Shown piece after piece: positions 1 to 4,939 of a stretch of DNA of 25,911 bases (its first letter is position 1; each line of letters opens with the position of its first letter). Made by a program: the position numbers and the translations under genes. The notes beneath the pieces are model-generated. The model was not told the origin of the DNA, did no database searches, and saw nothing but the letters and a program-made list of their open reading frames with translations. Source of the DNA: a virus; IMG/VR virus record IMGVR_UViG_3300029448_000320, positions 1-25,911 of that record. One strand, given 5' to 3'.

Positions 1-149
1 GGCTCAGTAAAACTACCTAGTTCTACTTGTATTAGATGTGATAAATCCTCAGGTTGTTTGCGACCTGTTTTGATTTCCCATAGCTCATACCATTGACCGT
101 CCATAATCTTGACGCAATCAGAGCCGCCTATAAATCCAGTTCTTTCCAT
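1..149 (-). CDS. YqaJ/lambda-exonuclease-like nuclease, N-terminal part (cut by window edge)
   Basis: The first 49 residues of a leftward gene are present; the rest lies outside the window. Near the N-terminus the protein reads FIGGSDCVKIM, followed by LWEIKTGR and then LIQVELGSFTE. This layout (GGSD motif, then LW..KTG, then QLG..TE) is typical of YqaJ-type phage recombination exonucleases, which degrade duplex ends for single-strand annealing recombination. The catalytic PD-(D/E)xK residues would be further downstream and cannot be checked. The ATG is preceded by AAGGAG at a good distance. It is the most distal early gene visible and lies 28 bases after the preceding minus-strand gene, so it is probably in the same transcript. 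The family call rests on the N-terminal motifs only. Confidence 0.72.
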   Translation of the reverse strand, partial: MERTGFIGGSDCVKIMDGQWYELWEIKTGRKQPEDLSHLIQVELGSFTE

Positions 150-177
150 AATGTGTTCTCCTTGTTTCCATTATATA

Positions 178-642
178 CTAGTTGTCAACAACATCAACCT
201 CATATTTCTTTAAGTCTTGGTTTGTAAGGTTGGTAGCAGCTAGAAGTTTAGTGCGCATGATGCCATTTTTAATATAGCTTTCTGCTATTGGTTCACCATT
301 GCGCACACGTTTTTCCATTATCTTGTAGGTATCTAGTTCATAGATTTCTGTTGGGTCTACTGGTACATCTGGTGCAGATTTTTTGGTGCAATCAATAAAT
401 GTTTTGACAGTAGGCCAAGTACGTGCGCCATGATTGGCGCGTATCTTAGACTCGACACGTTCGAGCAACGAGTTGAGTTGCTCTTGTGTTACATGAGCCG
501 CGATATTTGCGTTCACATCTTTAACAATAAACGTAAGTTCTTCCCTAAGAGAGTCATCATCCATCCTAGATGGTGGCTCATACCTCTTGAGAAGCCCCTG
601 TACCCACCGTCCGATGGTATTTGTACGCTCAGTATAGTTCAT
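178..642 (-). CDS. Hypothetical early protein, 154 aa
   Basis: I do not recognise the family with confidence. The protein is soluble, mostly helical and charged, with no membrane segment or signal peptide. A central ARTWPTVKTFID segment and a C-terminal acidic end (KKYEVDVVDN) are visible. The ATG at 642 has a strong GAGAGGAG ribosome site, and the stop of the initiator gene upstream is only 4 bases away, so the two are very likely co-translated. Position between a replication initiator pair and a YqaJ-like nuclease suggests a role in replication or recombination, perhaps as an accessory or loader protein, but that is inference from context. Two short perfect hairpins lie inside the gene (425-440 and 463-483). 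Confidence 0.8.
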   Translation of the reverse strand: MNYTERTNTIGRWVQGLLKRYEPPSRMDDDSLREELTFIVKDVNANIAAHVTQEQLNSLLERVESKIRANHGARTWPTVKTFIDCTKKSAPDVPVDPTEIYELDTYKIMEKRVRNGEPIAESYIKNGIMRTKLLAATNLTNQDLKKYEVDVVDN

Positions 643-646
643 GTAA

Positions 647-1057
647 TTACTCCTCTCTATGAAGCTGTTTAAGGGGCAAAGGAAAACTAAGAATATTATC
701 TAATCTTTCTTTGTTTGTCTCTTCGCGTAGGTCATCAATGTCATCTTCCCATCTCTCTCCGTTTAACCAAGTAGATGCATGGGGTATGTACTTCTTAGGT
801 GTGCCATTAGATTTAATTGCCTTAGCAAATTCTTGTGCTGCTATTATGATGTCATACTTGTCAGCTATTTTGCATGCATTATAAAAAGCATAACGTGCTG
901 TCTTCTTTTGCACGCGCTTGGGATATGCTTGCCAAAATCTATGGAAGTCTAACTCATCAGGTGACTGTGTGTCACCCAAAGAGTTAAGTTCTTTATTGTT
1001 ATAACTAATAAGGTTACTCTCTTTGTGTGACTGTGTGTCACTACTCTTGTCTTTCAT
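647..1057 (-). CDS. Replication initiator, C-terminal module (O/DnaT-like)
   Basis: This 136-residue protein carries FWQAYPKR, a run of basic and aromatic residues, and then YIPHASTWLNGERWEDD. The pair FW.AYPK and IPH.STWLNGERW..D marks the C-terminal region of many phage replication proteins (lambda O / replisome-organiser type) thought to contact the host helicase machinery. The start is taken at ATG 1057 because GGAGAACACAC precedes it; an in-frame start further upstream at 1114 has no such site. It overlaps the stop of the upstream HTH gene by 17 bases, so the two halves of what is often one protein are encoded as two coupled genes. The N-terminal linker (about residues 1-30) is low in complexity and contains DTQS twice, because the DNA there carries two palindromic iterons. 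Confidence 0.75.
   Translation of the reverse strand: MKDKSSDTQSHKESNLISYNNKELNSLGDTQSPDELDFHRFWQAYPKRVQKKTARYAFYNACKIADKYDIIIAAQEFAKAIKSNGTPKKYIPHASTWLNGERWEDDIDDLREETNKERLDNILSFPLPLKQLHREE
961..1041. repeat. Iteron pair, candidate replication origin
   Basis: The 15-mer GTGACTGTGTGTCAC occurs twice, at 961-975 and 1027-1041. Each copy is itself palindromic (GTGAC / GTCAC arms around TGTGT). Just inside them lie CAAAGAG (977-983) and its reverse complement CTCTTTG (1019-1025), enclosing an AT-rich stretch of 35 bases. The whole block sits in the replication-initiator locus, as lambda iterons sit inside gene O. The repeats are seen directly; the origin function is inferred. Confidence 0.5.
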
Positions 1058-1355
1058 GTGTGTTCTCCAATGGGCAAGTGAGGTCGTAAAGTGTGGTGTT
1101 GCCCTTGCATCCACGCTCTCGATGTAAAAATTTATTATCTTCTAGGTAGTTAATGCAACGAATAACTGTCCGACTAGATAGTCCTGTTCTCTTTGCTATA
1201 CCTTGAATAGATGGATAGCATACCCCATCTTCATTCACATAGGAAGCAAGAATAATATAGACATACTTAGCTAGTGCATTATTAACTTGCGTTCTGCAAA
1301 TATTTAATGCTAGTGTATCGGCATATATTGGACGCCTTTGAATCTCCTTATACAT
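1041..1355 (-). CDS. Replication initiator, N-terminal HTH module
   Basis: A 104-residue protein with a winged helix-turn-helix in its centre: CYPSIQGIAKRTGLSS, then TVIRCINYLEDNKFLHRERG. This is the pattern of phage replication-protein N-terminal domains (lambda O N-terminal / HTH_36 type), which bind origin iterons. The start is ATG 1355, preceded by GGAG and the same GGAGAACACAT leader seen at other early genes; the longer open frame upstream to 1508 runs through a hairpin and the next gene and is not credible. The stop codon lies within the second iteron, and the gene overlaps the C-terminal module by 17 bases. It probably acts together with that neighbour. A transcriptional regulator is the main alternative. 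Confidence 0.72.
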   Translation of the reverse strand: MYKEIQRRPIYADTLALNICRTQVNNALAKYVYIILASYVNEDGVCYPSIQGIAKRTGLSSRTVIRCINYLEDNKFLHRERGCKGNTTLYDLTCPLENTHERQE

Positions 1356-1382
1356 TGATGTGTTCTCCGACCAGTAATGTAT

Positions 1383-1418
1383 AACCCTCGACCTGCCATG
1401 AGGTCGGGGGTTTTTTTT
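1383..1418 (+). terminator. Strong intrinsic terminator pointing against early genes
   Basis: A 12-base-pair stem (1383-1394 with 1401-1412, one G.T pair) encloses the loop GCCATG and is followed by an unbroken run of eight T on the plus strand (1411-1418). Read on the minus strand, the G.T pair becomes an A.C mismatch and the tail is TTATAC, so the element is clearly better rightward. The flanking genes run leftward. It fills the gap between the HTH_39-like gene and the initiator gene. Confidence 0.7.
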
Positions 1419-1674
1419 AATCCCAGTCGGGCAACATCCAGTTACGTTCTTTCTTCTTTGGTTCATCTCCTTCTGGGAAATATTCATAGACTGCATACGT
1501 CTTGCCATTATATGTATGCATGTCAGTTGTAATAGTCATACCTTCTTCTCTAAGCATATGTATGACTGCTGCTAATCTAAAGCAGCCGAACTTCTCGAGT
1601 GCATCGAGTGGTGTAATCCTGTTACCTTCTTCTAGGTAGGATTTAATCTGAGTCTTCTGTGTTGCTCTTGTCAT
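1417..1674 (-). CDS. HTH_39-like winged-helix protein, 85 aa
   Basis: A small DNA-binding protein. TQKTQIKSYLEEG, ITPLDALEKFGCFRLAAVIHML and then EEGMTITT follow the helix-turn-helix pattern of the phage HTH_39 family (TPLEAL..FGCFRL..RI..LR.EG). An acidic-basic tail (EGDEPKKKERNW) follows. The start is set at ATG 1674 with GGAG three bases before it; a TTG at 1683 with its own GGAG is a possible alternative and adds three residues. It overlaps the end of the resolvase gene by 32 bases. Its stop codon lies in the A-run at the foot of the terminator hairpin. It probably regulates early phage transcription or takes part in replication; no target can be read from the sequence. Confidence 0.75.
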   Translation of the reverse strand: MTRATQKTQIKSYLEEGNRITPLDALEKFGCFRLAAVIHMLREEGMTITTDMHTYNGKTYAVYEYFPEGDEPKKKERNWMLPDWD

Positions 1675-1990
1675 GTTCTCCAACTAACTCCGCAAACAAA
1701 TCTCCGTCCATGATAACAAGCGTTTGCGGTTTGCCTGTTCGACGTTTGTAAAAGGCTATGTCTCTGCCTTCTAATACTTTGTAAGGGCTAGGGAAGTTAG
1801 ACTTATCCCTATACTTTACCTCACCTACTAAGTCTCTGCCTACCATAGACAGGTGTATATCTCCTGACCATTCACCGCCAAGCGCACCTGATAATGGTAC
1901 GCGCTTAGCTTTGATGCCTACTTTTTCGATGAGCCATTTAACAAACCATCTTTCATGGTAACTTCCCTTTGACTTATTGTTGTTTGCCAT
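1643..1990 (-). CDS. Hjc-like PDDEXK nuclease, putative Holliday junction resolvase
   Basis: A 115-residue protein with the arrangement of archaeal-type Holliday junction resolvases. It begins KGSYHERWFVKWL (E13), continues with AKRVPLSGALGGEWSGDI (D44) and then GEVKYR (E57, K59). Together E13, D44, E57 and K59 make a complete PD-(D/E)xK active site, and the RVPLSGA segment is characteristic of Hjc relatives. The likely role is cutting branched DNA formed during replication and recombination before packaging. The start ATG 1990 has GAGGGAC upstream. It overlaps the gene on each side, by 73 bases upstream and 32 downstream. A restriction-type nuclease of the same fold cannot be excluded. Confidence 0.72.
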   Translation of the reverse strand: MANNNKSKGSYHERWFVKWLIEKVGIKAKRVPLSGALGGEWSGDIHLSMVGRDLVGEVKYRDKSNFPSPYKVLEGRDIAFYKRRTGKPQTLVIMDGDLFAELVGEHDKSNTEDSD

Positions 1991-2115
1991 GTGTCCCTCT
2001 CATAACAATCTAAACAAATAAAATAATGTTTAGTTGGTTTATAACTATGCAACATAGCAACAAACCATTCAGTTGTAATACCGCAGGCTTCACAGTCAGC
2101 GGTATTTGATTTCAT
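1918..2115 (-). CDS. Small zinc-binding protein, 65 aa
   Basis: Two CxxC pairs (CEAC at residues 8-11 and CLDC about 23 residues later) surround a short aromatic-rich stretch (TEWFVAMLHSYKPTKHYF), consistent with one zinc ribbon. The start is put at ATG 2115; a longer frame beginning with GTG at 2181 would lie inside the XRE gene. There is no good ribosome site, so translation probably depends on the upstream gene, whose last 20 bases it overlaps. Its last 24 codons overlap the resolvase gene, which is long for an overlap and lowers confidence. No function can be named. Confidence 0.5.
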   Translation of the reverse strand: MKSNTADCEACGITTEWFVAMLHSYKPTKHYFICLDCYERDTWQTTISQREVTMKDGLLNGSSKK

Positions 2116-2323
2116 TCTTTGCTTTAACGACTTCGATTTTGCAACCAAGTGAATCCACCCAACACGATAGCATGAACCCACTTGGTATGCGCTTGTGCTG
2201 CTCCCATTTATGTATCAAAGAATTAGTAACACCTATCATAGACGCTAATTGTTCTTGACTTATTTTCTGTTTATGCCGTTCAATAACTAATTGTTCGACT
2301 AAAGATTTGTACTGAATACTCAT
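2096..2323 (-). CDS. XRE-family helix-turn-helix regulator, 75 aa
   Basis: A Cro/CI-type DNA-binding protein: QKISQEQLASMIGVTNSLI, then HKWEQHKRIPSG, gives the classic XRE helix-turn-helix at about residues 18-48. The remainder is a short tail ending in KIEVVKAKNEIKYR. It is small enough to be a Cro-like repressor. No clear Shine-Dalgarno precedes the ATG; instead a tiny frame (MSITLQTK, stop) ends in ATGA over its start codon, which might couple translation. No integrase or CI-sized partner is visible, so it probably tunes early-gene expression. The TAACTAG direct repeats near 3716-3742 are one possible target. Confidence 0.78.
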   Translation of the reverse strand: MSIQYKSLVEQLVIERHKQKISQEQLASMIGVTNSLIHKWEQHKRIPSGFMLSCWVDSLGCKIEVVKAKNEIKYR

Positions 2324-2354
2324 TTAGTCTGCAACGTTATAGACATGGTGTTCA

Positions 2355-2660
2355 CTAGTCAAGCCCATCATCATCTAAAAATTTAAATCTATGTAGAATT
2401 GTAGTATAACCTACAATATCTTCTAGGTTATTTTTAGTTATTTTGTGATGACATCGTGCTATCTTAACTAGTATCATCATAAAAGCTACGTCTTCTTTAC
2501 GAAACTTGTAGCCTCGAGTGTAGTCAGTCCACATATTAGCAATGTCAGTAAAGTTATTAGCTGCATCACCATACTCTTCATGCCTATCACCATAGACAAT
2601 TGAGTGTGCTTTTTGTAAAAACTTTTTAGAATTATCAGCTTTGTTACTCTTCGAGCTCAT
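2355..2660 (-). CDS. DUF6378-like phage protein, 101 aa
   Basis: The protein contains HEEYGDAANNFTDIANMW, DVAFMMILVKIARC and LEDIVGYTTILHRF. This conserved order (EYGD..N, DVA.MM.LVKIAR, D..GY) fits the phage DUF6378 family and resembles the all-alpha MazG/NTP-pyrophosphohydrolase fold, where acidic residues bind metal. A role in nucleotide metabolism is therefore possible but unproven. The ATG at 2660 has a strong AAGGAGG site and overlaps the upstream gene by 17 bases. Confidence 0.72.
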   Translation of the reverse strand: MSSKSNKADNSKKFLQKAHSIVYGDRHEEYGDAANNFTDIANMWTDYTRGYKFRKEDVAFMMILVKIARCHHKITKNNLEDIVGYTTILHRFKFLDDDGLD

Positions 2661-2823
2661 AGTATCCTCCTTCGCAATTACGACAGGGTTCTTCCCTGTG
2701 TTCTGGTATGTACATGCCAGCTACACCATAATCAGATGCAGCTGCGTTATATACTGGCAAGGCATAGTTATCTACCATGCCAGTACCAAGACATTCTTTA
2801 CATTTTAAATAAGTTACAGACAT
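2644..2823 (-). CDS. Small DnaJ-like zinc-finger protein, 59 aa
   Basis: CKECLGTG near the N-terminus and CRNCEGGY near the C-terminus are two CxxCxGxG-like knuckles, as in the DnaJ cysteine-rich zinc domain, here as a single minimal zinc site. The start at ATG 2823 is chosen because GGGAGGAG lies just upstream; the alternative ATG at 2835 lacks any ribosome site. It overlaps the last 10 bases of the DUF932 gene, so the ribosome site lies inside that gene's final codons and the two are translationally coupled. Function unknown; such mini zinc proteins are common among phage early genes. Confidence 0.72.
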   Translation of the reverse strand: MSVTYLKCKECLGTGMVDNYALPVYNAAASDYGVAGMYIPEHREEPCRNCEGGYYELEE

Positions 2824-3686
2824 AACTCCTCCCATTCTTTTGATTGTAGTGCTGACTTAACTAAATTAGTACGTTCAACAGATGTATTGTGTGGACTACG
2901 AGACATACGTCTACCTGTATTGTCAGTAAAATCTGTATGCGTAGACCAACTCGTTAAGCAATTATATAATGCCCATTTAGTATTACCTAGTTCTTGAGTG
3001 TGGTCATGATATAAACTCATTAGGTTCTCGAGTTGACGCTCGTTGTTTTGCTTGATGCTCGAGTGTGTTTTCTTTTTAACAAGTTTAGATTTAAAGAATT
3101 GTTCTACATAATCATCTGAAATATATTCATTAGCGTATGTATTCCAAACAGATTGTTTATCTTTGAATGTATCTAGTTGTCTAACAATATGATTAGCAGT
3201 TGCATCTACATTAACACGACTCGTATGCTTGAGAGAGATGCGTGCTAATGGGTCAGGGAATGTCATACCATTGAGACATACAAGACGTAAGCCGTCAGCT
3301 GATATGCAATACTTCCAAGCAGCATCATGGCTGCTAAACATTTGTATTCTAAAGTATGAAACATCACGCAACTGAGTCGGTGAGTTTGTAACCTCGAACT
3401 GTAGGTCAGGAAATAAAACGTCAACCTTTAGCTTGCGACCACCCTCATACACAGTAATCTTCTCATTGTAATCACTTGTAATATCAGATGTCTTGATAGC
3501 TGACATAAGATTGTCTACGATTTGGTCGTAGTTAATAGGCGTGTAGCTATTGCTATGCCTACCTAGTATTTGATTAGTAACTGGATGGGTGAGTACTTTC
3601 ATGTCTGGTATCTCAGTACCATCATCAAGATATGCTTTCCGTTCTTCGACCTGAAAGCTATGGTCAGGGGTAATAGTATCTAACAT
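2814..3686 (-). CDS. DUF932 phage/plasmid-like protein, 290 aa
   Basis: The protein matches the DUF932 pattern: LGRHSNSYTPINYDQIVDNL near the N-terminus, SADGLRLVCLNGM in the middle, NTKWALYNCLTSWSTH and ERTNLVKSAL toward the end. Members are widespread in phages and plasmids; their biochemical role is not established, though they are often found near replication and recombination genes. Length is usual for the family. The ATG has a perfect AAGGAG and the gene opens a run of overlapping early genes, with a candidate sigma-70 promoter directly upstream. Confidence 0.85.
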   Translation of the reverse strand: MLDTITPDHSFQVEERKAYLDDGTEIPDMKVLTHPVTNQILGRHSNSYTPINYDQIVDNLMSAIKTSDITSDYNEKITVYEGGRKLKVDVLFPDLQFEVTNSPTQLRDVSYFRIQMFSSHDAAWKYCISADGLRLVCLNGMTFPDPLARISLKHTSRVNVDATANHIVRQLDTFKDKQSVWNTYANEYISDDYVEQFFKSKLVKKKTHSSIKQNNERQLENLMSLYHDHTQELGNTKWALYNCLTSWSTHTDFTDNTGRRMSRSPHNTSVERTNLVKSALQSKEWEELCL

Positions 3687-3705
3687 TATGTATTCTCCTT
3701 ATATT

Positions 3706-3742
3706 ATAATGCAATTAACTAGCTAGATAGTCAAGTAACTAG
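3706..3742 (-). promoter_or_regulatory. Candidate early promoter with operator-like repeats
   Basis: On the minus strand TTGACT (3734-3729) and CATTAT (3711-3706) are separated by 17 bases, facing the DUF932 gene. Two direct copies of TAACTAG (3716-3722 and 3736-3742) lie 20 bases apart start to start, one in the spacer and one just upstream of the -35 box, as expected for a repressor operator. The predicted start site would leave a very short leader. Confidence 0.4.
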
Positions 3743-3826
3743 TTGATTTTATTGAATACTTTTCTGATGTATTATGCATAGTACAAAATCTAATTGAGTT
3801 AGTTTATTAAGCCCGACAATCCCGTG

Positions 3827-3838
3827 TTTGACCCCCAC
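3827..3838 (-). repeat. GTGGGGGTCAAA box, copy 1 (minus strand)
   Basis: This 12-base sequence on the minus strand is identical to one on the plus strand at 5333-5344, just after the small terminase gene. Both copies are non-coding and both are followed by a short CGGG-containing stretch and ATTGT. Function unknown. Confidence 0.4.
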
Positions 3839-3867
3839 TTTATAGGTTTGTTGCTATGGTAGCTGGC

Positions 3868-3951
3868 TTATATGCCAGCACCATGACCTATCAGTAGTAC
3901 GCCTATAACGATAATGCATAAAGCTATTGTTCCAATTAAATCCTGTACCAT
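3868..3951 (-). CDS. 27-residue hydrophobic micropeptide
   Basis: A very short frame with a perfect ribosome site (AAGGAG, eight bases before ATG 3951) encodes a peptide whose residues 5-22 (LIGTIALCIIVIGVLLIG) form one membrane-spanning helix. The N-terminus is MVQD and the C-terminus HGAGI. The stop codon sits in the loop of a perfect 6-base-pair hairpin (3862-3867 with 3874-3879). It lies alone between two early genes in a 330-base stretch otherwise free of genes. It could be an early membrane-acting or host-modifying peptide; it is too short to be a normal holin. Coding status rests on the ribosome site and the coherent helix. Confidence 0.55.
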   Translation of the reverse strand: MVQDLIGTIALCIIVIGVLLIGHGAGI

Positions 3952-4016
3952 GCGTGTCTCCTTTTTGCTGGTTAGTTGTAATAGGTAGACTCGAAAGCCT
4001 ACCTATCTAGGTTGAG

Positions 4017-4427
4017 TTATGATGCTCTATACTTTGACATCTTGGCATTAACCTCTTTGTTTTCCTCAGGTGTGAGGTGATTAACTTTAGCTGAAGTAGA
4101 AGACTTGTTTGTCCACTCTTCACCATGTAAATCTTTGAACACTGCTAAATCTGCTTCATGGTCTTGCTTAATTATAGCAAGAGTTTCTTCAGCTTGCTTA
4201 AACCATTCACTAATGGTTTCTGCTTTAGTAATGTTTCCATTGTCTCTAGCTGTATCATGGTCACTTACTAATGCAGGTAGTCTGGTATTTTGATACCAAT
4301 TCAGTAAATTGTAACTTTTGTAACATGAATCTTGAGACCTTTTTCTGTAAAGCCAGCCATCCTGTTCGACTGAGCTTGTACTTCCGTATTGAGCTACTTC
4401 CAGTTTATGTTTAATTAAAGCTTTCAA
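4017..4427 (-). CDS. Hypothetical early protein, 136 aa
   Basis: Not recognised. The protein is soluble, rich in charged and polar residues, with a Trp-containing N-terminal half (DGWLYRKRSQDSCYKSYNLLNWYQ) and a helical C-terminal half (AETISEWFKQAEETLAIIK, LTPEENKEVNAKMSKYR). The start is TTG 4427: a perfect AAGGAG lies seven bases upstream and no in-frame ATG is near. It is the first gene of the leftward cluster, next to the divergent control region, so it is probably expressed very early. A small perfect hairpin (4448-4464) is in its leader, just before the ribosome site. Confidence 0.7.
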   Translation of the reverse strand: MKALIKHKLEVAQYGSTSSVEQDGWLYRKRSQDSCYKSYNLLNWYQNTRLPALVSDHDTARDNGNITKAETISEWFKQAEETLAIIKQDHEADLAVFKDLHGEEWTNKSSTSAKVNHLTPEENKEVNAKMSKYRAS

Positions 4428-4447
4428 TGTATTTCTCCTTATAATAG

Positions 4448-4464
4448 ACGGAGTTTATCTCCGT
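4448..4464 (-). promoter_or_regulatory. Leader hairpin before the first early gene
   Basis: ACGGAG (4448-4453) and CTCCGT (4459-4464) form a perfect 6-base-pair stem with a 5-base loop, located about ten bases upstream of the ribosome site of the TTG-initiated gene. It may shield or stabilise the mRNA 5' end. Confidence 0.4.
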
Positions 4465-4571
4465 ACTTAGGATTGACAGCCATATTCTATCTGGCAAGGA
4501 TGCAATGAAAAACTAACAACACCACACACGCAACCAGTATTATACACAGAACTGCGCAACAACCATCTTGC

Positions 4572-4617
4572 AATAGGAATTGCGGAGGGTCCGCTTGCGG
4601 AAACCGTCATTCCTATT
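4572..4617. repeat. Branched inverted repeat (three-way junction)
   Basis: AATAGGAAT (4572-4580) and ATTCCTATT (4609-4617) form a perfect 9-base-pair outer stem. Inside are two hairpins: GCGGA / TCCGC around GGG (4582-4594), and GCGG / CCGT around AAA (4597-4607). Almost every base is used. It could be a structured RNA or a protein-binding DNA cruciform. Confidence 0.5.
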
Positions 4618-4658
4618 TCAAGACCAGATGGGATGTGGCAGACAAGACACGGAGATAA

Positions 4659-4778
4659 ATGCAGACTATTCTAAGGCAAGAGAAATACAGCCAGAAAGAT
4701 TTATGCAAAACATCAACGCCAGAAGTAGGTCAATCGGAATACAGGGAAGGAGACAGGAACTTGGATGGATTTACATAA
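4659..4778 (+). CDS. Possible small protein, 39 aa
   Basis: A short frame starts at ATG 4659 with GGAG four bases upstream and ends at TAA 4776-4778. The peptide begins MQTILRQEKYSQKDL and is polar, with one cysteine. It lies in the control region on the late-gene strand. The end of the frame overlaps an inverted-repeat arm, so the region may instead be purely regulatory. Nothing in the sequence identifies a function. Confidence 0.25.
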   Translation: MQTILRQEKYSQKDLCKTSTPEVGQSEYREGDRNLDGFT

Positions 4779-4828
4779 AAAGTCTCCCTTGTAATATGCT
4801 TGTAATATGTGTGCAATTTCCCTGTATT
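4738..4828. repeat. Nested inverted repeats with an 11-base tandem duplication
   Basis: AATACAGGGAA (4738-4748) pairs perfectly with TTCCCTGTATT (4818-4828). Within it GGAGAC (4749-4754) pairs with GTCTCC (4782-4787). Between the two right-hand arms CTTGTAATATG is repeated exactly twice in tandem (4788-4798, 4799-4809). The layout suggests a regulatory RNA fold or an operator with repeated half-sites. Confidence 0.5.
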
Positions 4829-4874
4829 GGCTCTCATAACATGCCTATTTGAGGAAAATGCAGGGTAAATACAT

Positions 4875-4912
4875 ATTGTGAGTTGACAACAGCATTTAAC
4901 TAAAACTATCTG
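4875..4912 (+). promoter_or_regulatory. Late promoter motif P1, before small terminase
   Basis: ATTGTGAGTTGACAA (4875-4889) is the first of four related sites. It contains a perfect -35 hexamer TTGACA; the best -10 at 18 bases is TATCTG. It lies about 60 bases before the small terminase start and probably drives the terminase genes. Confidence 0.5.
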
Positions 4913-4916
4913 TGAA

Positions 4917-4939
4917 GGGGGAGAGGTAAGGAGAGGGGG
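4917..4939 (+). repeat. Polypurine mirror repeat overlapping the terS ribosome site
   Basis: GGGGGAGAGG (4917-4926) is followed by TAA and then by its mirror image GGAGAGGGGG (4930-4939). All bases except one T are purines. The right half supplies the Shine-Dalgarno for the gene at 4950. Such mirror repeats can form triplex DNA, and the G-runs could form a weak quadruplex. Confidence 0.5.

Noticed and set aside
1041-1508. Longer form of the HTH initiator module
   Set aside because: The extra N-terminal part crosses the terminator hairpin and the neighbouring gene; ATG 1355 has the standard early-gene ribosome site.
2319-2346. Leader peptide MSITLQTK before the XRE gene
   Set aside because: It ends in an ATGA overlap with the regulator start, which is suggestive, but has no ribosome site of its own; too short to support as a gene.
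4572-4617. Branched repeat as a tRNA gene
   Set aside because: It is only 46 bases, has no anticodon arm or TTC-containing T arm, and both inner loops are three bases.
4580-4852. 90-codon plus-strand frame in the control region
   Set aside because: It starts with TTG inside the branched inverted repeat without a ribosome site, the peptide has no coherent pattern, and it runs across several inverted and tandem repeats.
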